From JBHJGP01 sp050331695 (GTDB taxonomy: Bacteria > Pseudomonadota > Alphaproteobacteria > Geminicoccales > Geminicoccaceae): DNA of 64,000 nt. The translations under genes and the position numbers were made by a program. The stretch is from positions 1-64,000 of the forward strand of contig JBHJGP010000017.1 in assembly GCA_050331695.1 (NCBI GenBank). Direction: 5' to 3'. Positions 26,516 through 35,765 of this stretch are shown one piece after another. A model generated the notes under the pieces. That model was not told the DNA's origin. It ran no database searches and saw only the letters and a program-made list of their open reading frames with translations. Numbering within the stretch: position 1 is the first letter of the stretch; each line of letters begins with the position of its first letter.

Positions 26516-27403
26516 ATGTCCAACAAGGCACCGAAGCCATTCCACTGGCTTGATCTCGTCCTCTTGGCGACGATCACGGTCGGCGGCTTTTGGGCTTGGC
26601 ACTGGGCCAGCACCTCGTTCCAATACAATTGGAACTTCTCGATCATTCCCGGCTACTTCCTGTTCGTCGATGAAGAGACCGGCCAGTGGCGGGCCAATCT
26701 TCTGACCCTGGGCCTTATAACCACGATCCGGCTCGCGATCTTCTCCTCGCTTTTGGCCGGCGTGATCGGTCTGGTAATGGCGAGTTTGCGGATCGCGCCC
26801 TGGCTCGCCCTGCGCCTAATCGGCCGCACCTATGTCGAGCTGGTGCGCAACATGCCACCGCTGATCTTCATCTTCATCTTCTATTTCTTCATCTCGGGGC
26901 AGATAACCCAGGTGATCGGCCTCGACGCCTGGGCGCGGTCGCTCGAGGGCACAAGCCTGGTGATCGTCGAAACCCTGTTCGGCCCGGCTAATCTCCTGGA
27001 CAACTTCTTGGCGGGAGCGGTTTGCCTGGCGCTGTTCGAGGGGGCCTACGTCGCCGAGATCATCAGGGGCGGCATCGTCGCCGTGCCGCAGGGTCAGACG
27101 GAGGCCGCGCGAAGCCTCGGTCTCGGCGGTCTGCAAACGCTCCGCTACGTGATTTTCCCCCAGGCGGTCCAGCGGATGGTGCCGCCTCTGGCCGGCCAGT
27201 TCATCTCACTGATCAAGGACAGCTCGATCGTCAGCCTGATCTCGGTGCAGGAGCTCACCTTCTCAGGCCAACAGATCGCGATCGCCAACCGCAAACTGTT
27301 CGAGGTTTGGCTGACGGTGGCCGCTCTCTACTTCGTGCTCTGCTTCAGCCTGTCGGTCGCCTCCCGCCGCCTAGAACGCTATCTGAGCCGCGCCGACCGA
27401 TAG
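26516..27403 (+). CDS. Amino-acid ABC transporter permease (HisQ/GlnP family)
   Basis: Second membrane subunit, 295 residues from the ATG at 26516; a GTG at 26465 gives 17 more basic residues and seems less likely. YVELVRNMPPLIFIFIFYF, LALFEGAYVAEIIRGGI, the EAA loop (EAARSLGLGGLQTLRYVIFPQAV) and SLIKDSSIVSLISVQELT define the family. No GlnQ/HisP-type ATPase gene follows: the next gene, on the other strand, is an SLC13 carrier. Confidence 0.9.
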   Translation: MSNKAPKPFHWLDLVLLATITVGGFWAWHWASTSFQYNWNFSIIPGYFLFVDEETGQWRANLLTLGLITTIRLAIFSSLLAGVIGLVMASLRIAPWLALRLIGRTYVELVRNMPPLIFIFIFYFFISGQITQVIGLDAWARSLEGTSLVIVETLFGPANLLDNFLAGAVCLALFEGAYVAEIIRGGIVAVPQGQTEAARSLGLGGLQTLRYVIFPQAVQRMVPPLAGQFISLIKDSSIVSLISVQELTFSGQQIAIANRKLFEVWLTVAALYFVLCFSLSVASRRLERYLSRADR

Positions 27404-27430
27404 GATCGGTCATTCCAACGGTCCGAGCTG

Positions 27431-29209
27431 CTAAAGCGGCCAGACGAAAAGGATCATCGGGATGCTGACGGAGACGAGCAGGAGCTCGAGCGGCAGACCC
27501 ATCCGCCAGTAATCGCCGAACTGATAGCCGCCGGGGCCCAGGATCAGTGTGTTGTTCTTGTGCCCGATCGGCGTGAGGAAGGCGCAGGAAGCCGCGACCG
27601 CCACGGTCATCAGGAAGGGGTCCGGGCTAACCTCGAGACGGTCTGCCATGTCGATCGCGATCGGTGCGGCGATCACCGCCGTCGCCGTGTTGTTCATCAC
27701 GTCGGAGAGGCTCATGGTCACGACCATCAGAATGGTGAGGACCGCCCAGGCCGGAAAACCGAGAGTGAGGTCGATGATGCCGTCGGCGATCAGCCGGGTG
27801 CCGCCGCTCGCCTCCAGGGCGGCCCCGATCGGGATCATCGCCGCCAAAAGAACGATCACCGACCACTCGACGCTCTCGTAGAGCTGACGGAGTGGCACGA
27901 TCTCCATCACAACGAAGGCCACGCAGACACAAGCGAGCGCGATTGGCAGATCCAAGAGGCCCGTGCTCGCCGAAACGATGGCGAGGGCGAAGACGCCCAC
28001 CGCCATCCAGGCCTTGTCCCGTTGGGCCAGGTCGAGACCCCGCTGGGCCAGCGGCAGACAGCCGAGCCAGCGCGCCACCTCGTTGAGACGCTCCAGGGGC
28101 CCGAGCAGGAGCAAGATGTCGCCGGGCTCGATCACCACCCGGCCGAGCCGCTCGCGGAACCGCCTGCCCCGTCTGGAAACGCCGAGCAGGCTGATACCGT
28201 GGTGGCGGGTAAGGCCCAGCGAGGTAACATTGCGCCTGGCTATTCGAGAGCCCTCGGGCACCACCACCTCGACCAGCGAGAGATCGGTCTTGTCGACCAG
28301 CCGGTCCTTGCCGGTGCCGATATATTCGAGCTCGAGCTCGCCGACAATCTTGTCGATGGCGGACGGCGCGGCCTCCAGAACCAGCATGTCACCGTCCCGA
28401 ACCTTGACGTGGCGGGCGGTCACCGGCAGCCGCTGGCCGCCACGAATGACGCCGAGCAAGAGACCTTCGGCAGCCTCCACCTTCGGTTCCAGTTCGGCGA
28501 TTGTCTTGTCGATGCTCTTCGAGCCCTCGGCGATCCGAACCTCGGCGATGTAGTCGTCGATCTCGAAAAGCCCATCGGTGCCCTTGGTCTGGGTGCGGGC
28601 GCTCGGGATCAGCCGCCAGCCGATGGTGGTTACGAAGACCAAGCCGGCGGCGGCGCAGGCAAGACCCACCGGCGTGAAGTCGAACATGGTGAAGGGCTGG
28701 CCCAGGGCGTCACCCCGGAAACCGGCGATGATGATGTTGGGTGGTGTTCCGATCAGCGTGATCATGCCACCGAGGATCGAGGCGAAGGAGAGCGGCATCA
28801 GGGTCAAAGCGGCGCTCCGCTTGGCCTTGTTCGCCGCCTGGAGATCCAGCGGCATGAGAAAGGCGAGGGCGGCGACATTGTTCATGACCGCTGACAGCCC
28901 GGCGGCGACGCCGCCCATGATCGCGATGAGGGCGCCGAGCGAGCGGCTCGCGTCGAGGACCTGGCGTGCCAACAGGTCGCTGGCACCGGAGTTGAAGAGA
29001 CCCCGGCTGACGATGAGGACCAGCGCCACGATCACCGTGGCCGGATGACCGAAGCCCGAAAAAGCCTCCTCGGTCGGCACCACGCCGGCGATGAGCGCGA
29101 TGAGGAGTGCTGTGAACGCCACGAGGTCGTAGCGCCAGCGGCCCCAGATCAAGAAGACGAAGACCAGGCCGAGAAGGGCGAACAAGATCGCCTGGTCGGT
29201 CGACATCAT
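27431..29209 (-). CDS. SLC13/DASS-family anion permease with RCK_C domains
   Basis: Membrane carrier for sulfate, dicarboxylates or a similar anion, 592 residues. N-terminal spans (ILFALLGLVFVFLIWGRWRYDLVAF) lead to the family motif SAVMNNVAALAFLMPL and GMITLIGTPPNIIIAGF. The middle (~205-385) is soluble and holds two TrkA-C-type domains (RLPVTARHVKVRDGDMLVLE; RRFRERLGRVVIEPGDILLLLG). The second bundle repeats the motif as SDVMNNTATAVIAAPIAI and TPIGHKNNTLILGPGGY. Its start overlaps the parC stop by 4 bases, so it is the last gene of the housekeeping run. Confidence 0.88.
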   Translation of the reverse strand: MMSTDQAILFALLGLVFVFLIWGRWRYDLVAFTALLIALIAGVVPTEEAFSGFGHPATVIVALVLIVSRGLFNSGASDLLARQVLDASRSLGALIAIMGGVAAGLSAVMNNVAALAFLMPLDLQAANKAKRSAALTLMPLSFASILGGMITLIGTPPNIIIAGFRGDALGQPFTMFDFTPVGLACAAAGLVFVTTIGWRLIPSARTQTKGTDGLFEIDDYIAEVRIAEGSKSIDKTIAELEPKVEAAEGLLLGVIRGGQRLPVTARHVKVRDGDMLVLEAAPSAIDKIVGELELEYIGTGKDRLVDKTDLSLVEVVVPEGSRIARRNVTSLGLTRHHGISLLGVSRRGRRFRERLGRVVIEPGDILLLLGPLERLNEVARWLGCLPLAQRGLDLAQRDKAWMAVGVFALAIVSASTGLLDLPIALACVCVAFVVMEIVPLRQLYESVEWSVIVLLAAMIPIGAALEASGGTRLIADGIIDLTLGFPAWAVLTILMVVTMSLSDVMNNTATAVIAAPIAIDMADRLEVSPDPFLMTVAVAASCAFLTPIGHKNNTLILGPGGYQFGDYWRMGLPLELLLVSVSIPMILFVWPL

Positions 29210-31437
29210 TCAGCATCACCGAAGCGATTGTCCTTGGGAAAGCCCGTAGGCGCGGGCCGGCCGGCGCCGCTCCGTTTGCCTCGCCAAAGCGAGAGGTCCT
29301 TCTCGTGCCGGCGGCGGTCGCCCGAAGGCCAGGCCAAGCCGTCCTCGAAGCGGAGGCTCCTGACATCGCTAAGAGTGCCGTCGCGGTAGCGTTGCAGGAT
29401 GACGCCCTTGCCCCGGGCCATGTCCGGCATCTCTTCGAGAGAGAAGACCAGGAGCTTCCGGTTGCTGCCAACGACGGCGACCGCGTCGTCGCTGTCAGCC
29501 ACCGGCGCGACCTTCTTGAGCTTATCGCTGCGGCTCAGATTGACGACCTGCTTGCCCGCCTTGGTCTGCGCCGCGATCGCCTCTTCGGTGGCGATGAACC
29601 CATAGCCGGCGACCGTGGCCAGGATCAGTTTTCGTTTGGGTTGGTGGACCAGAAGTTCGGTGACCTCGATGCCTGAGGGCAGGTCGATATGGAGGCTGAG
29701 CGGCTCGCCCTGGCCGCGTCCGCCTGGCAGTCTGTCGGTGGACAGCAAATGCACCCGGCCATCATCCCGGACGATCAGAAGCTTGTCGGTCGATTGGGCC
29801 CGGAGCACGAAGCGCGGACCGTCCCCATCCTTGTACTTGATGTCGTCGGTGGTCTCGACGTGACCTTTGAGAGAACGGATCCAGCCCTTCTGCGAGCAGA
29901 CAATGGTGACCGGCTGGCGCTCGACCGGCAGTTCGATGATGTCGGCTTCGAAGACCGGTGCCTCGGCCCGTTTCGTCCGCCTTGGCTCGGTGCCGAAACG
30001 CTCACGCATCGTTTCGATCTCCTCGGCCAGCCGCTTGCGGCGCAAGCCCTCGTCCGCAAGTAGCGCATTCAGATCCTTGCGCTCGGCACGAAGCGCCTTT
30101 CGCTCCTTGATGAGCTCCATCTCCTCGAGCTTGCGCAATTGGCGCAGGCGAAGATTGAGGATCGCCTCTGCCTGGCGCTCGGTGAGCTCGAACTCGGCCA
30201 TCAGAATGGGCCGGGGCTGGTCGTTCTCGCGAATGATCTGGATGACTCGATCGATGTCCAAGAACGCCTTGAGATAGCCGTCCAGGACCTCCAGGCGGTC
30301 TTCGATCTTGGCCAGGCGGAAGCGGGACCGGCGGACCAGTATCTCCATGCGATGCTCGAGAAAGGCCGAAAGAGCGTCCCGAAGGCTCATCACCCGGGGC
30401 ACACCCTTGGCGTCCAGGACGTTCAGATTGAGACTGATCCGGCTCTCGAGCTCGGTCTGGCGGAAAAGCTGTTCCATGAGCGGCGCGGCCGGGACCGAGC
30501 GGCTCTTCGGGATCAGAACCAGGCGGACATCTTCGGTGGATTCGTCGCGCACGTCGGCGATCAGCGGCAGCTTTTTCTGGCTCATGAGCAGCGCGATCCG
30601 CTCGACCAGACGCGCTTTCTGGACCTGGTAGGGGATCTCGTCGATAACGATCTGGTACTGGCCATGGGCCAGTTTTTCTTCCGTCCAGCGGGCGCGGATC
30701 CTAAAGCCGCCGCGCCCGGTCTCATAAGCCTCCTGGATCGCCGGTTGGTCTTCGACCAAGAGGCCACCGGTCGGCAGATCCGGCCCCTGGACCATTGCCA
30801 TGAGATCAACGGTTGCGGCTTCGGGATGGTCCAAGAGATGGATCAGCGCCGCGGCGAGCTCGCCGGCGTGATGGGGAGGGATGCTTGTGGCCATGCCGAC
30901 GGCGATGCCCTGGGCGCCGTTGGCCAGCAGATTGGGAAACGCGCTCGGCAGGACGACGGGCTCGTTCTCGCTGCCGTCATAGGTCTCGCGGAAATCGACC
31001 GTGTCCTCGTCGATCCCTTCGAGGAGCGCCTGGGCGACCGCCGTCAGACGGCTTTCTGTGTAGCGCATCGCCGCCGCGTTATCGCCGTCGATGTTGCCAA
31101 AATTGCCCTGACCGTCGACCAGGGGATAGCGCTGGGCAAAGTCCTGGGCGAGACGCACCAGGGCCTCATAGACCGGCGCGTCACCGTGGGGATGGAACTT
31201 ACCGATGACGTCGCCGACCACGCGCGCGCATTTCTTGTAGCCGCTCTCAGGATCCAGCCGCAGCTGGCGCATGGCGTAGAGAATGCGCCGCTGAACCGGC
31301 TTCAGACCATCGCGCACGTCCGGTAGCGACCGGGCGGTGATGGTCGAGAGCGCATAGGCCAGATAGCGCTCGCTGAGCGCGTCCTGAAGGTCGATCGGGC
31401 GGATGTCGCCACCCTCGGGGTCAGGTTTGCTCGCCAC
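29206..31437 (-). CDS. parC: DNA topoisomerase IV subunit A
   Basis: DNA-cleaving subunit of topoisomerase IV, which unlinks daughter chromosomes with ParE. The N-terminal domain contains RSLPDVRDGLKPVQRRILY and the active-site Tyr126 in AAAMRYTESRLT. A coiled-coil region (~400-480) and a C-terminal beta-pinwheel follow, ending in a basic tail. 743 residues is typical for alphaproteobacterial ParC (GyrA is longer). I chose the GTG at 31437, preceded by GGGAG; a TTG at 31473 would add 12 residues inside recO. It overlaps the recO 3' end by 17 bases. Confidence 0.93.
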   Translation of the reverse strand: MASKPDPEGGDIRPIDLQDALSERYLAYALSTITARSLPDVRDGLKPVQRRILYAMRQLRLDPESGYKKCARVVGDVIGKFHPHGDAPVYEALVRLAQDFAQRYPLVDGQGNFGNIDGDNAAAMRYTESRLTAVAQALLEGIDEDTVDFRETYDGSENEPVVLPSAFPNLLANGAQGIAVGMATSIPPHHAGELAAALIHLLDHPEAATVDLMAMVQGPDLPTGGLLVEDQPAIQEAYETGRGGFRIRARWTEEKLAHGQYQIVIDEIPYQVQKARLVERIALLMSQKKLPLIADVRDESTEDVRLVLIPKSRSVPAAPLMEQLFRQTELESRISLNLNVLDAKGVPRVMSLRDALSAFLEHRMEILVRRSRFRLAKIEDRLEVLDGYLKAFLDIDRVIQIIRENDQPRPILMAEFELTERQAEAILNLRLRQLRKLEEMELIKERKALRAERKDLNALLADEGLRRKRLAEEIETMRERFGTEPRRTKRAEAPVFEADIIELPVERQPVTIVCSQKGWIRSLKGHVETTDDIKYKDGDGPRFVLRAQSTDKLLIVRDDGRVHLLSTDRLPGGRGQGEPLSLHIDLPSGIEVTELLVHQPKRKLILATVAGYGFIATEEAIAAQTKAGKQVVNLSRSDKLKKVAPVADSDDAVAVVGSNRKLLVFSLEEMPDMARGKGVILQRYRDGTLSDVRSLRFEDGLAWPSGDRRRHEKDLSLWRGKRSGAGRPAPTGFPKDNRFGDAE

Positions 31438-32185
31438 TGGAGGAGCTCCCTTGCTTGGATGTCGCCGGGTCAATGAGTTGAACGAGACGGTCGCGGGCTA
31501 CCGGCATGGTTTTGTTGAGCGCGTCAAGAACCCAGCGCTGAAGAAACCAGCCAGAGAGCTTGAGGCCATCGAGGAAAGACAAACCATCCGGTTCGCCGCC
31601 GTCGCGGACGAAGGCCGGCAGGACCAGCAATCGATGCTCGAATTCGGGCGCGGCGCCGGCGGCCACGGCCCGGCCGGTCTTGGGCGACACGAAGCTGAGA
31701 TTGCTTTGGCGGCCGGTAATGGCGCAGTGGTCCAGATCCAGCGCAACCCCGAGCTCGCCCAGAAGTAAGAGTTCGAAGCGAACGAAATCACCTTGCCAGT
31801 GATCGCCCCGGGCCAGCTTGCCGATCAGATGGAGGAGGCCGGCATAGAGGGTCGGGTGGGGCTCGCGTTCGCCCAGTGCGGCGTCGACCATCTGCGTGAC
31901 CGCCAGAAGCGCCGTCATCTCGAGCCGGCGGTCGATGACCTGACCGGCGAGCAATTGGAGCGGCTCAGCTCGAAACCGTCCCAGATGATCGGCCAGTCGC
32001 GCGCTCCAGGTAAGCGCCAGCCGATTGCCCGGCTGGTAGAGCGCGCGGGCCCGTTCACCCGTACCACCAGGCACCCACCCGGCATGACGGCCGTGATCGA
32101 AGGTGAGAGCCGTGAGGAGCAGCGCGTTCTCGCTCTGCGCGCGCGCCGTCAGAACGATGCCTTCGTCCTGCCAGTCGATCGCCAT
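31421..32185 (-). CDS. recO: DNA repair protein RecO
   Basis: Recombination mediator that helps load RecA with RecF and RecR. The N-terminal OB-fold begins WQDEGIVLTARAQSENALLLTALTFDHGRHAGWVPG across residues 4-39, as usual in alphaproteobacterial RecO; the helical C-terminal domain includes FVRFELLLLGELGVALDLDHCAITG. The zinc-site cysteines of other RecO proteins are mostly absent here, as is common in this class. ATG at 32185; lies 18 bases after era. Confidence 0.9.
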   Translation of the reverse strand: MAIDWQDEGIVLTARAQSENALLLTALTFDHGRHAGWVPGGTGERARALYQPGNRLALTWSARLADHLGRFRAEPLQLLAGQVIDRRLEMTALLAVTQMVDAALGEREPHPTLYAGLLHLIGKLARGDHWQGDFVRFELLLLGELGVALDLDHCAITGRQSNLSFVSPKTGRAVAAGAAPEFEHRLLVLPAFVRDGGEPDGLSFLDGLKLSGWFLQRWVLDALNKTMPVARDRLVQLIDPATSKQGSSSSGEQT

Positions 32186-32203
32186 CAGCCGGCGGCTGCC
32201 TTG

Positions 32204-33121
32204 TCAGCCAGGAAAGTCGAGCCCCATCTCTCGGAACCGTTCGGGATCATTGAGCCAGTTTTCGCGCACCTTGACGAACAAGAACAGATGAACCCGGAGC
32301 CCGAGAAGATCCTCGAGCTCGCCCCGCGCGGCGCTGCCGACGGCCTTGATGCGCTGACCTTGCTTGCCCAGAACGATCGCCTTTTGCGTCGGCCGCCGGA
32401 CATAGATGGTTTGATCGATTCGCACCTCCTTGCCGTCAGCGCTTTCGGTCCACTGATCGGTCTCCACCGTCAGGCTGTAGGGCAGCTCCTCTTCGAGCTG
32501 ACGGAACAGATGCTCTCGGGTGATCTCCGCCGCGAGGCTTCGGTTGGAGAGATCACTCAACTGATCTTCCGGATAGAGCCAAGGGCTCTCAGGCATCAGC
32601 GAGGTGAGTTTCGAGATGATCTGCGAACAGCCGTCGCCGGTGAGGGCTGAAATCATGAACGTCTCGTCGAAGGACACCCGCTCGTTGAGGTCGGTGGCCA
32701 GCGGCAACAGATCGACTGGGCGCACCAAATCGATCTTGTTCAACGCCAGGAACATTCTTGTCCGAAGGCCCTTGAGGGCATCGAGGACATGGGCTGAGCG
32801 CTGATCGAGACCGCGCCTGGCGTCCACCACCAGCAGGACGACGTCGCTATCGTTGGCGCTTTGCAGCGCTTCTTGGACCATGGCTCGGTCCAAGCGCTTG
32901 TTCGGCGAGAAAATCCCGGGTGTGTCGACGAAAACGATCTGCGATCGTTCGCTGATGGTGATGCCGATGATCCGCCGGCGGGTGGTCTGGACCTTGGGCG
33001 ACACGATCGACACCTTGGTGCCGACGAGCTGATTGATCAGGGTCGATTTGCCGACATTGGGCGCGCCCAGAATGGCGACGAAGCCACAACGGGTCGCGCC
33101 TGCGGCGTCAGCCTCAGCCAT
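32204..33121 (-). CDS. era: GTPase Era
   Basis: Essential GTPase binding the 16S rRNA 3' end during 30S assembly. G1 GAPNVGKST, G2 TRRRIIGI region, G3 DTPGIF, G4 NKID, and a C-terminal KH domain with VLGKQGQRIKAVGSAARGELEDLLG. ATG at 33121 (MAEADAAG) overlaps the rnc stop by 8 bases; 305 residues. Confidence 0.96.
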   Translation of the reverse strand: MAEADAAGATRCGFVAILGAPNVGKSTLINQLVGTKVSIVSPKVQTTRRRIIGITISERSQIVFVDTPGIFSPNKRLDRAMVQEALQSANDSDVVLLVVDARRGLDQRSAHVLDALKGLRTRMFLALNKIDLVRPVDLLPLATDLNERVSFDETFMISALTGDGCSQIISKLTSLMPESPWLYPEDQLSDLSNRSLAAEITREHLFRQLEEELPYSLTVETDQWTESADGKEVRIDQTIYVRRPTQKAIVLGKQGQRIKAVGSAARGELEDLLGLRVHLFLFVKVRENWLNDPERFREMGLDFPG

Positions 33122-33812
33122 CACCGTCGCCGATCGTATCCAAAAGATTTCCGGCGGCGGCCTGTTCGGCGGCACGCTTCGACGAGCCGGTGCCCGACAT
33201 CGGCGCCGAGCCCGTGAGCGCGACCTCGACCACGAACTGGGGCGCGTGGTCGGGACCGGTTCGCTCGCTCACCCGATAGCTGGGCAGGCCGAGGCCCCGC
33301 TCCTGCGCCCATTCCTGCAGCGCCGTCTTATTGTCCCGGGGCGGGCTCGCCATATGGCTCGCGGGTCCTTGCCATTGGCCGCGGACGAAGCGCCGGGCCA
33401 CTTCAAACCCGCCGTCCAGGAACAAAGCGCCGATTACCGCCTCACAAGCGTCCGCGAGGATGGATGGTTTGGTTCGTCCACCGCTCACCGCCTCACCCGA
33501 AGCCATGGCGACATGGCGGTCAAGGCCTATGGTGACAGCGATTTCGGCGAGTTGGTCGCGGGCCACCAGAACCGCCTGGCGCTGGGCTAGCGCTCCTTCC
33601 AGATCGTCCGGATAGAGCTCGTACAAGAGTTCCGCGACGACGAGGCCCAGTACGCGGTCGCCCAAAAACTCGAGCCGCTCATTGTTCGGGCCCCCTGCAT
33701 CCCGGCCGCCCAAGCTGGAATGGGTCAGGGCAAGCTGCAGAAGCGCTGGCTTTGAAAAGCTGTGGCCGAGGCGTTCGCTCAGATCGTTTTCGTCGGCCGG
33801 CCCGGCGCCCAA
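33114..33812 (-). CDS. rnc: Ribonuclease III
   Basis: Double-strand RNA endonuclease for rRNA and mRNA processing. The signature NERLEFLGD (44-52) and DACEAVIGALFLDGG carry the catalytic acids; the C-terminal dsRNA-binding domain includes NKTALQEWAQERGLGLPSYRV and a basic KRAAEQAAAGNLL helix. The start is TTG at 33812 with GAGGG four bases upstream; no ATG or GTG fits. 232 residues. Normal rnc-era coupling. Confidence 0.95.
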   Translation of the reverse strand: MGAGPADENDLSERLGHSFSKPALLQLALTHSSLGGRDAGGPNNERLEFLGDRVLGLVVAELLYELYPDDLEGALAQRQAVLVARDQLAEIAVTIGLDRHVAMASGEAVSGGRTKPSILADACEAVIGALFLDGGFEVARRFVRGQWQGPASHMASPPRDNKTALQEWAQERGLGLPSYRVSERTGPDHAPQFVVEVALTGSAPMSGTGSSKRAAEQAAAGNLLDTIGDGDG

Positions 33813-33819
33813 ATCACCC

Positions 33820-34539
33820 TCACTCGATGCCGCTCAAAATACGGTCGTAGCGGATCTTGGCGGGCCATTGCAAGGGCATCCACCAGGATGACGAGCCTTC
33901 GATCGAAAAGAACCGGATCTCGGCGCGGCCAACCAGATTGGTCATAGGGATGAAGCTTACCTGGGTGGTCCTGGAATCTTGCGAATTGTCCCGATTGTCG
34001 CCCATGGCGAAGACGTGCCCGTCGGGCACGGTGTAGCCCCGCGTGTTGTCCAACCGTCCATTGTCGGTGGAATCGAGGACTTCATACGTCCGCCCGCCCG
34101 GCAATTCTTCCACATATCGCCTGACCGTGGGCGCGCCGTCGCCGTCTTCCACGAAGGGCTCGAGCGGCTCTCTGTCAACCTGTTCGCCGTTGATCGAAAG
34201 GATGCCGTCGGTGACCTGGATCTCGTCGCCGGGCAGACCGACGATACGCTTGATGTAGTCGGTCCGGTTGTCGGAGGGCAGCTTGAAGACCGCGACGTCA
34301 CCCCGTTCCGGCGTGCTCGAAAGCACGCGTCCACCAATCAGGGGCAGGCTGAACGGAAACGAGTGGCGGTTATAGCCGTAGGCCCATTTCGACACGAACA
34401 GATAGTCACCAACCAGCAGGGTCGGCTTCATCGAGCCGGACGGTATGTTGAAAGGCTCGTAGGCGAAGGTGCGCACCACCAAGGCGATGGCGACGGCGTA
34501 GACCAGCGTCTTGGCCGTCTCCAGGATGTTTTTTGTCAT
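33820..34539 (-). CDS. lepB: Signal peptidase I
   Basis: Inner-membrane serine protease that removes signal peptides. One N-terminal span (residues ~7-25), catalytic Ser36 in PSGSMKPTL, general-base Lys97 in DYIKRIVGLPGD, and the late box FAMGDNRDNSQDSR. 239 residues. Its ATG overlaps the acpS stop (ATGA). Confidence 0.95.
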   Translation of the reverse strand: MTKNILETAKTLVYAVAIALVVRTFAYEPFNIPSGSMKPTLLVGDYLFVSKWAYGYNRHSFPFSLPLIGGRVLSSTPERGDVAVFKLPSDNRTDYIKRIVGLPGDEIQVTDGILSINGEQVDREPLEPFVEDGDGAPTVRRYVEELPGGRTYEVLDSTDNGRLDNTRGYTVPDGHVFAMGDNRDNSQDSRTTQVSFIPMTNLVGRAEIRFFSIEGSSSWWMPLQWPAKIRYDRILSGIE

Positions 34540-34937
34540 GAGCGTTGTGTTACCGAAAAAATCACCAGAGCTTGGGCGAGAGGCGGCTCGTCGGTGAGCG
34601 TAAGGTCGAGAACCGGGGTCATTCCGGGCGGGACCAGGGCTTCCATGCGGCTCTTTGCGCCGCCTGTCAGCTCGAGGGTGGGCTTGCCGCCCGGCAGATT
34701 GACAACACCCACATCGCGCCAGAACACGCCTCGCGCCAGTCCGGTTCCAAGAGCCTTCGCGCAGGCTTCCTTGGCGGCGTAGCGCTTGGCGTAGGAATCG
34801 GCCCGCCGGCGCCGCCGGTCGGACTTAGCGCGTTCGATCTCGGTAAAGCAGCGTTGGGTGAAGCGGTCACCAAAGCGGTCCAGAACGCGTTCGATCCGTC
34901 TGATGTCGATGATGTCGATGCCAACGCCCAAGATCAT
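34536..34937 (-). CDS. acpS: Holo-[acyl-carrier-protein] synthase
   Basis: Transfers 4'-phosphopantetheine from CoA to acyl carrier protein. MILGVGIDIIDIRRIER with metal Asp8, and SYAKRYAAKEACAKALG with Glu57. 133 residues from the ATG at 34937, which overlaps the pdxJ stop by 4 bases. Confidence 0.94.
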   Translation of the reverse strand: MILGVGIDIIDIRRIERVLDRFGDRFTQRCFTEIERAKSDRRRRRADSYAKRYAAKEACAKALGTGLARGVFWRDVGVVNLPGGKPTLELTGGAKSRMEALVPPGMTPVLDLTLTDEPPLAQALVIFSVTQRS

Positions 34938-35665
34938 GGTTGCCTGGCTTGATCCATCATCAAACGCATGTGCTGAATGCTGCCGACGAGGCCGGCAAAC
35001 AATGCCTGACCGATCAGAAAATGGCCGATATTGAGCTCTCGAAGCTCGGGGATCGCCGCCACCTTCGCAACATTGTCGTAAGTGAGACCGTGGCCAGCAT
35101 GGCATTCGATGCCCAGGCTCGTTGCCAGGCTCGCACCCCGCCTGAGCCTTTCCAGCTCTGCCTCACGGGCATCGCCTCTGGTCTCGGCATAGGTGCCGGT
35201 ATGCAGCTCGACGACCGGCACACCGAGATCGGCCGCGACCTCCAACTGCTCTTCCTGAGGATCGATAAACAGCGAGACCCGGCAACCGGCATCCCGAAGT
35301 CGGCCGACCAGTGGCGCCAGATGATTGTGTAAGCCGCGGGCATCCAGCCCATGCTCGGTCGTGCGCTCCTGGCGACGCTCGGGAACGATGCACACAGCAT
35401 GGGGTTTGAGGCGGGATGCGGTAGCGACCATTTCTTCGGTCGCCGCCATCTCCAGATTGACCGGCAGGTCGCTCTGTTCGACGACGGCTTCAACGTCGGC
35501 GTCGCGGATATGGCGGCGATCCTCGCGAAGATGCAGCGTCACCCCGTCGCCGCCGGCGGGACCGATCAGGCGCAGGGCCGCCAGCGGATTCGGGTGAGTT
35601 CCGCCGCGGGCGTTTCTCAAGGTCGCTATATGGTCGATGTTGATGCCGAGGCGTAACCGGCCCAT
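34934..35665 (-). CDS. pdxJ: Pyridoxine 5'-phosphate synthase
   Basis: Last ring-forming step of DXP-dependent vitamin B6 synthesis, from 3-amino-2-oxopropyl phosphate and DXP. LGINIDHIATLRNARGG, DGVTLHLREDRRHI, and GIECHAGHGLTYDNV are diagnostic. ATG at 35665 gives 243 residues; the 60-residue upstream extension is rejected as it has no family counterpart. Confidence 0.95.
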   Translation of the reverse strand: MGRLRLGINIDHIATLRNARGGTHPNPLAALRLIGPAGGDGVTLHLREDRRHIRDADVEAVVEQSDLPVNLEMAATEEMVATASRLKPHAVCIVPERRQERTTEHGLDARGLHNHLAPLVGRLRDAGCRVSLFIDPQEEQLEVAADLGVPVVELHTGTYAETRGDAREAELERLRRGASLATSLGIECHAGHGLTYDNVAKVAAIPELRELNIGHFLIGQALFAGLVGSIQHMRLMMDQARQP

Positions 35666-35765
35666 TCCAAGCTTCGTCCGAGGGTCGATGTCGGGAAGTG
35701 AGCCCGGCTTATAGACGTAACGGGGAAACAGGCCAATCCCTGCGCGTTTACCACCGTGGGCGCGG

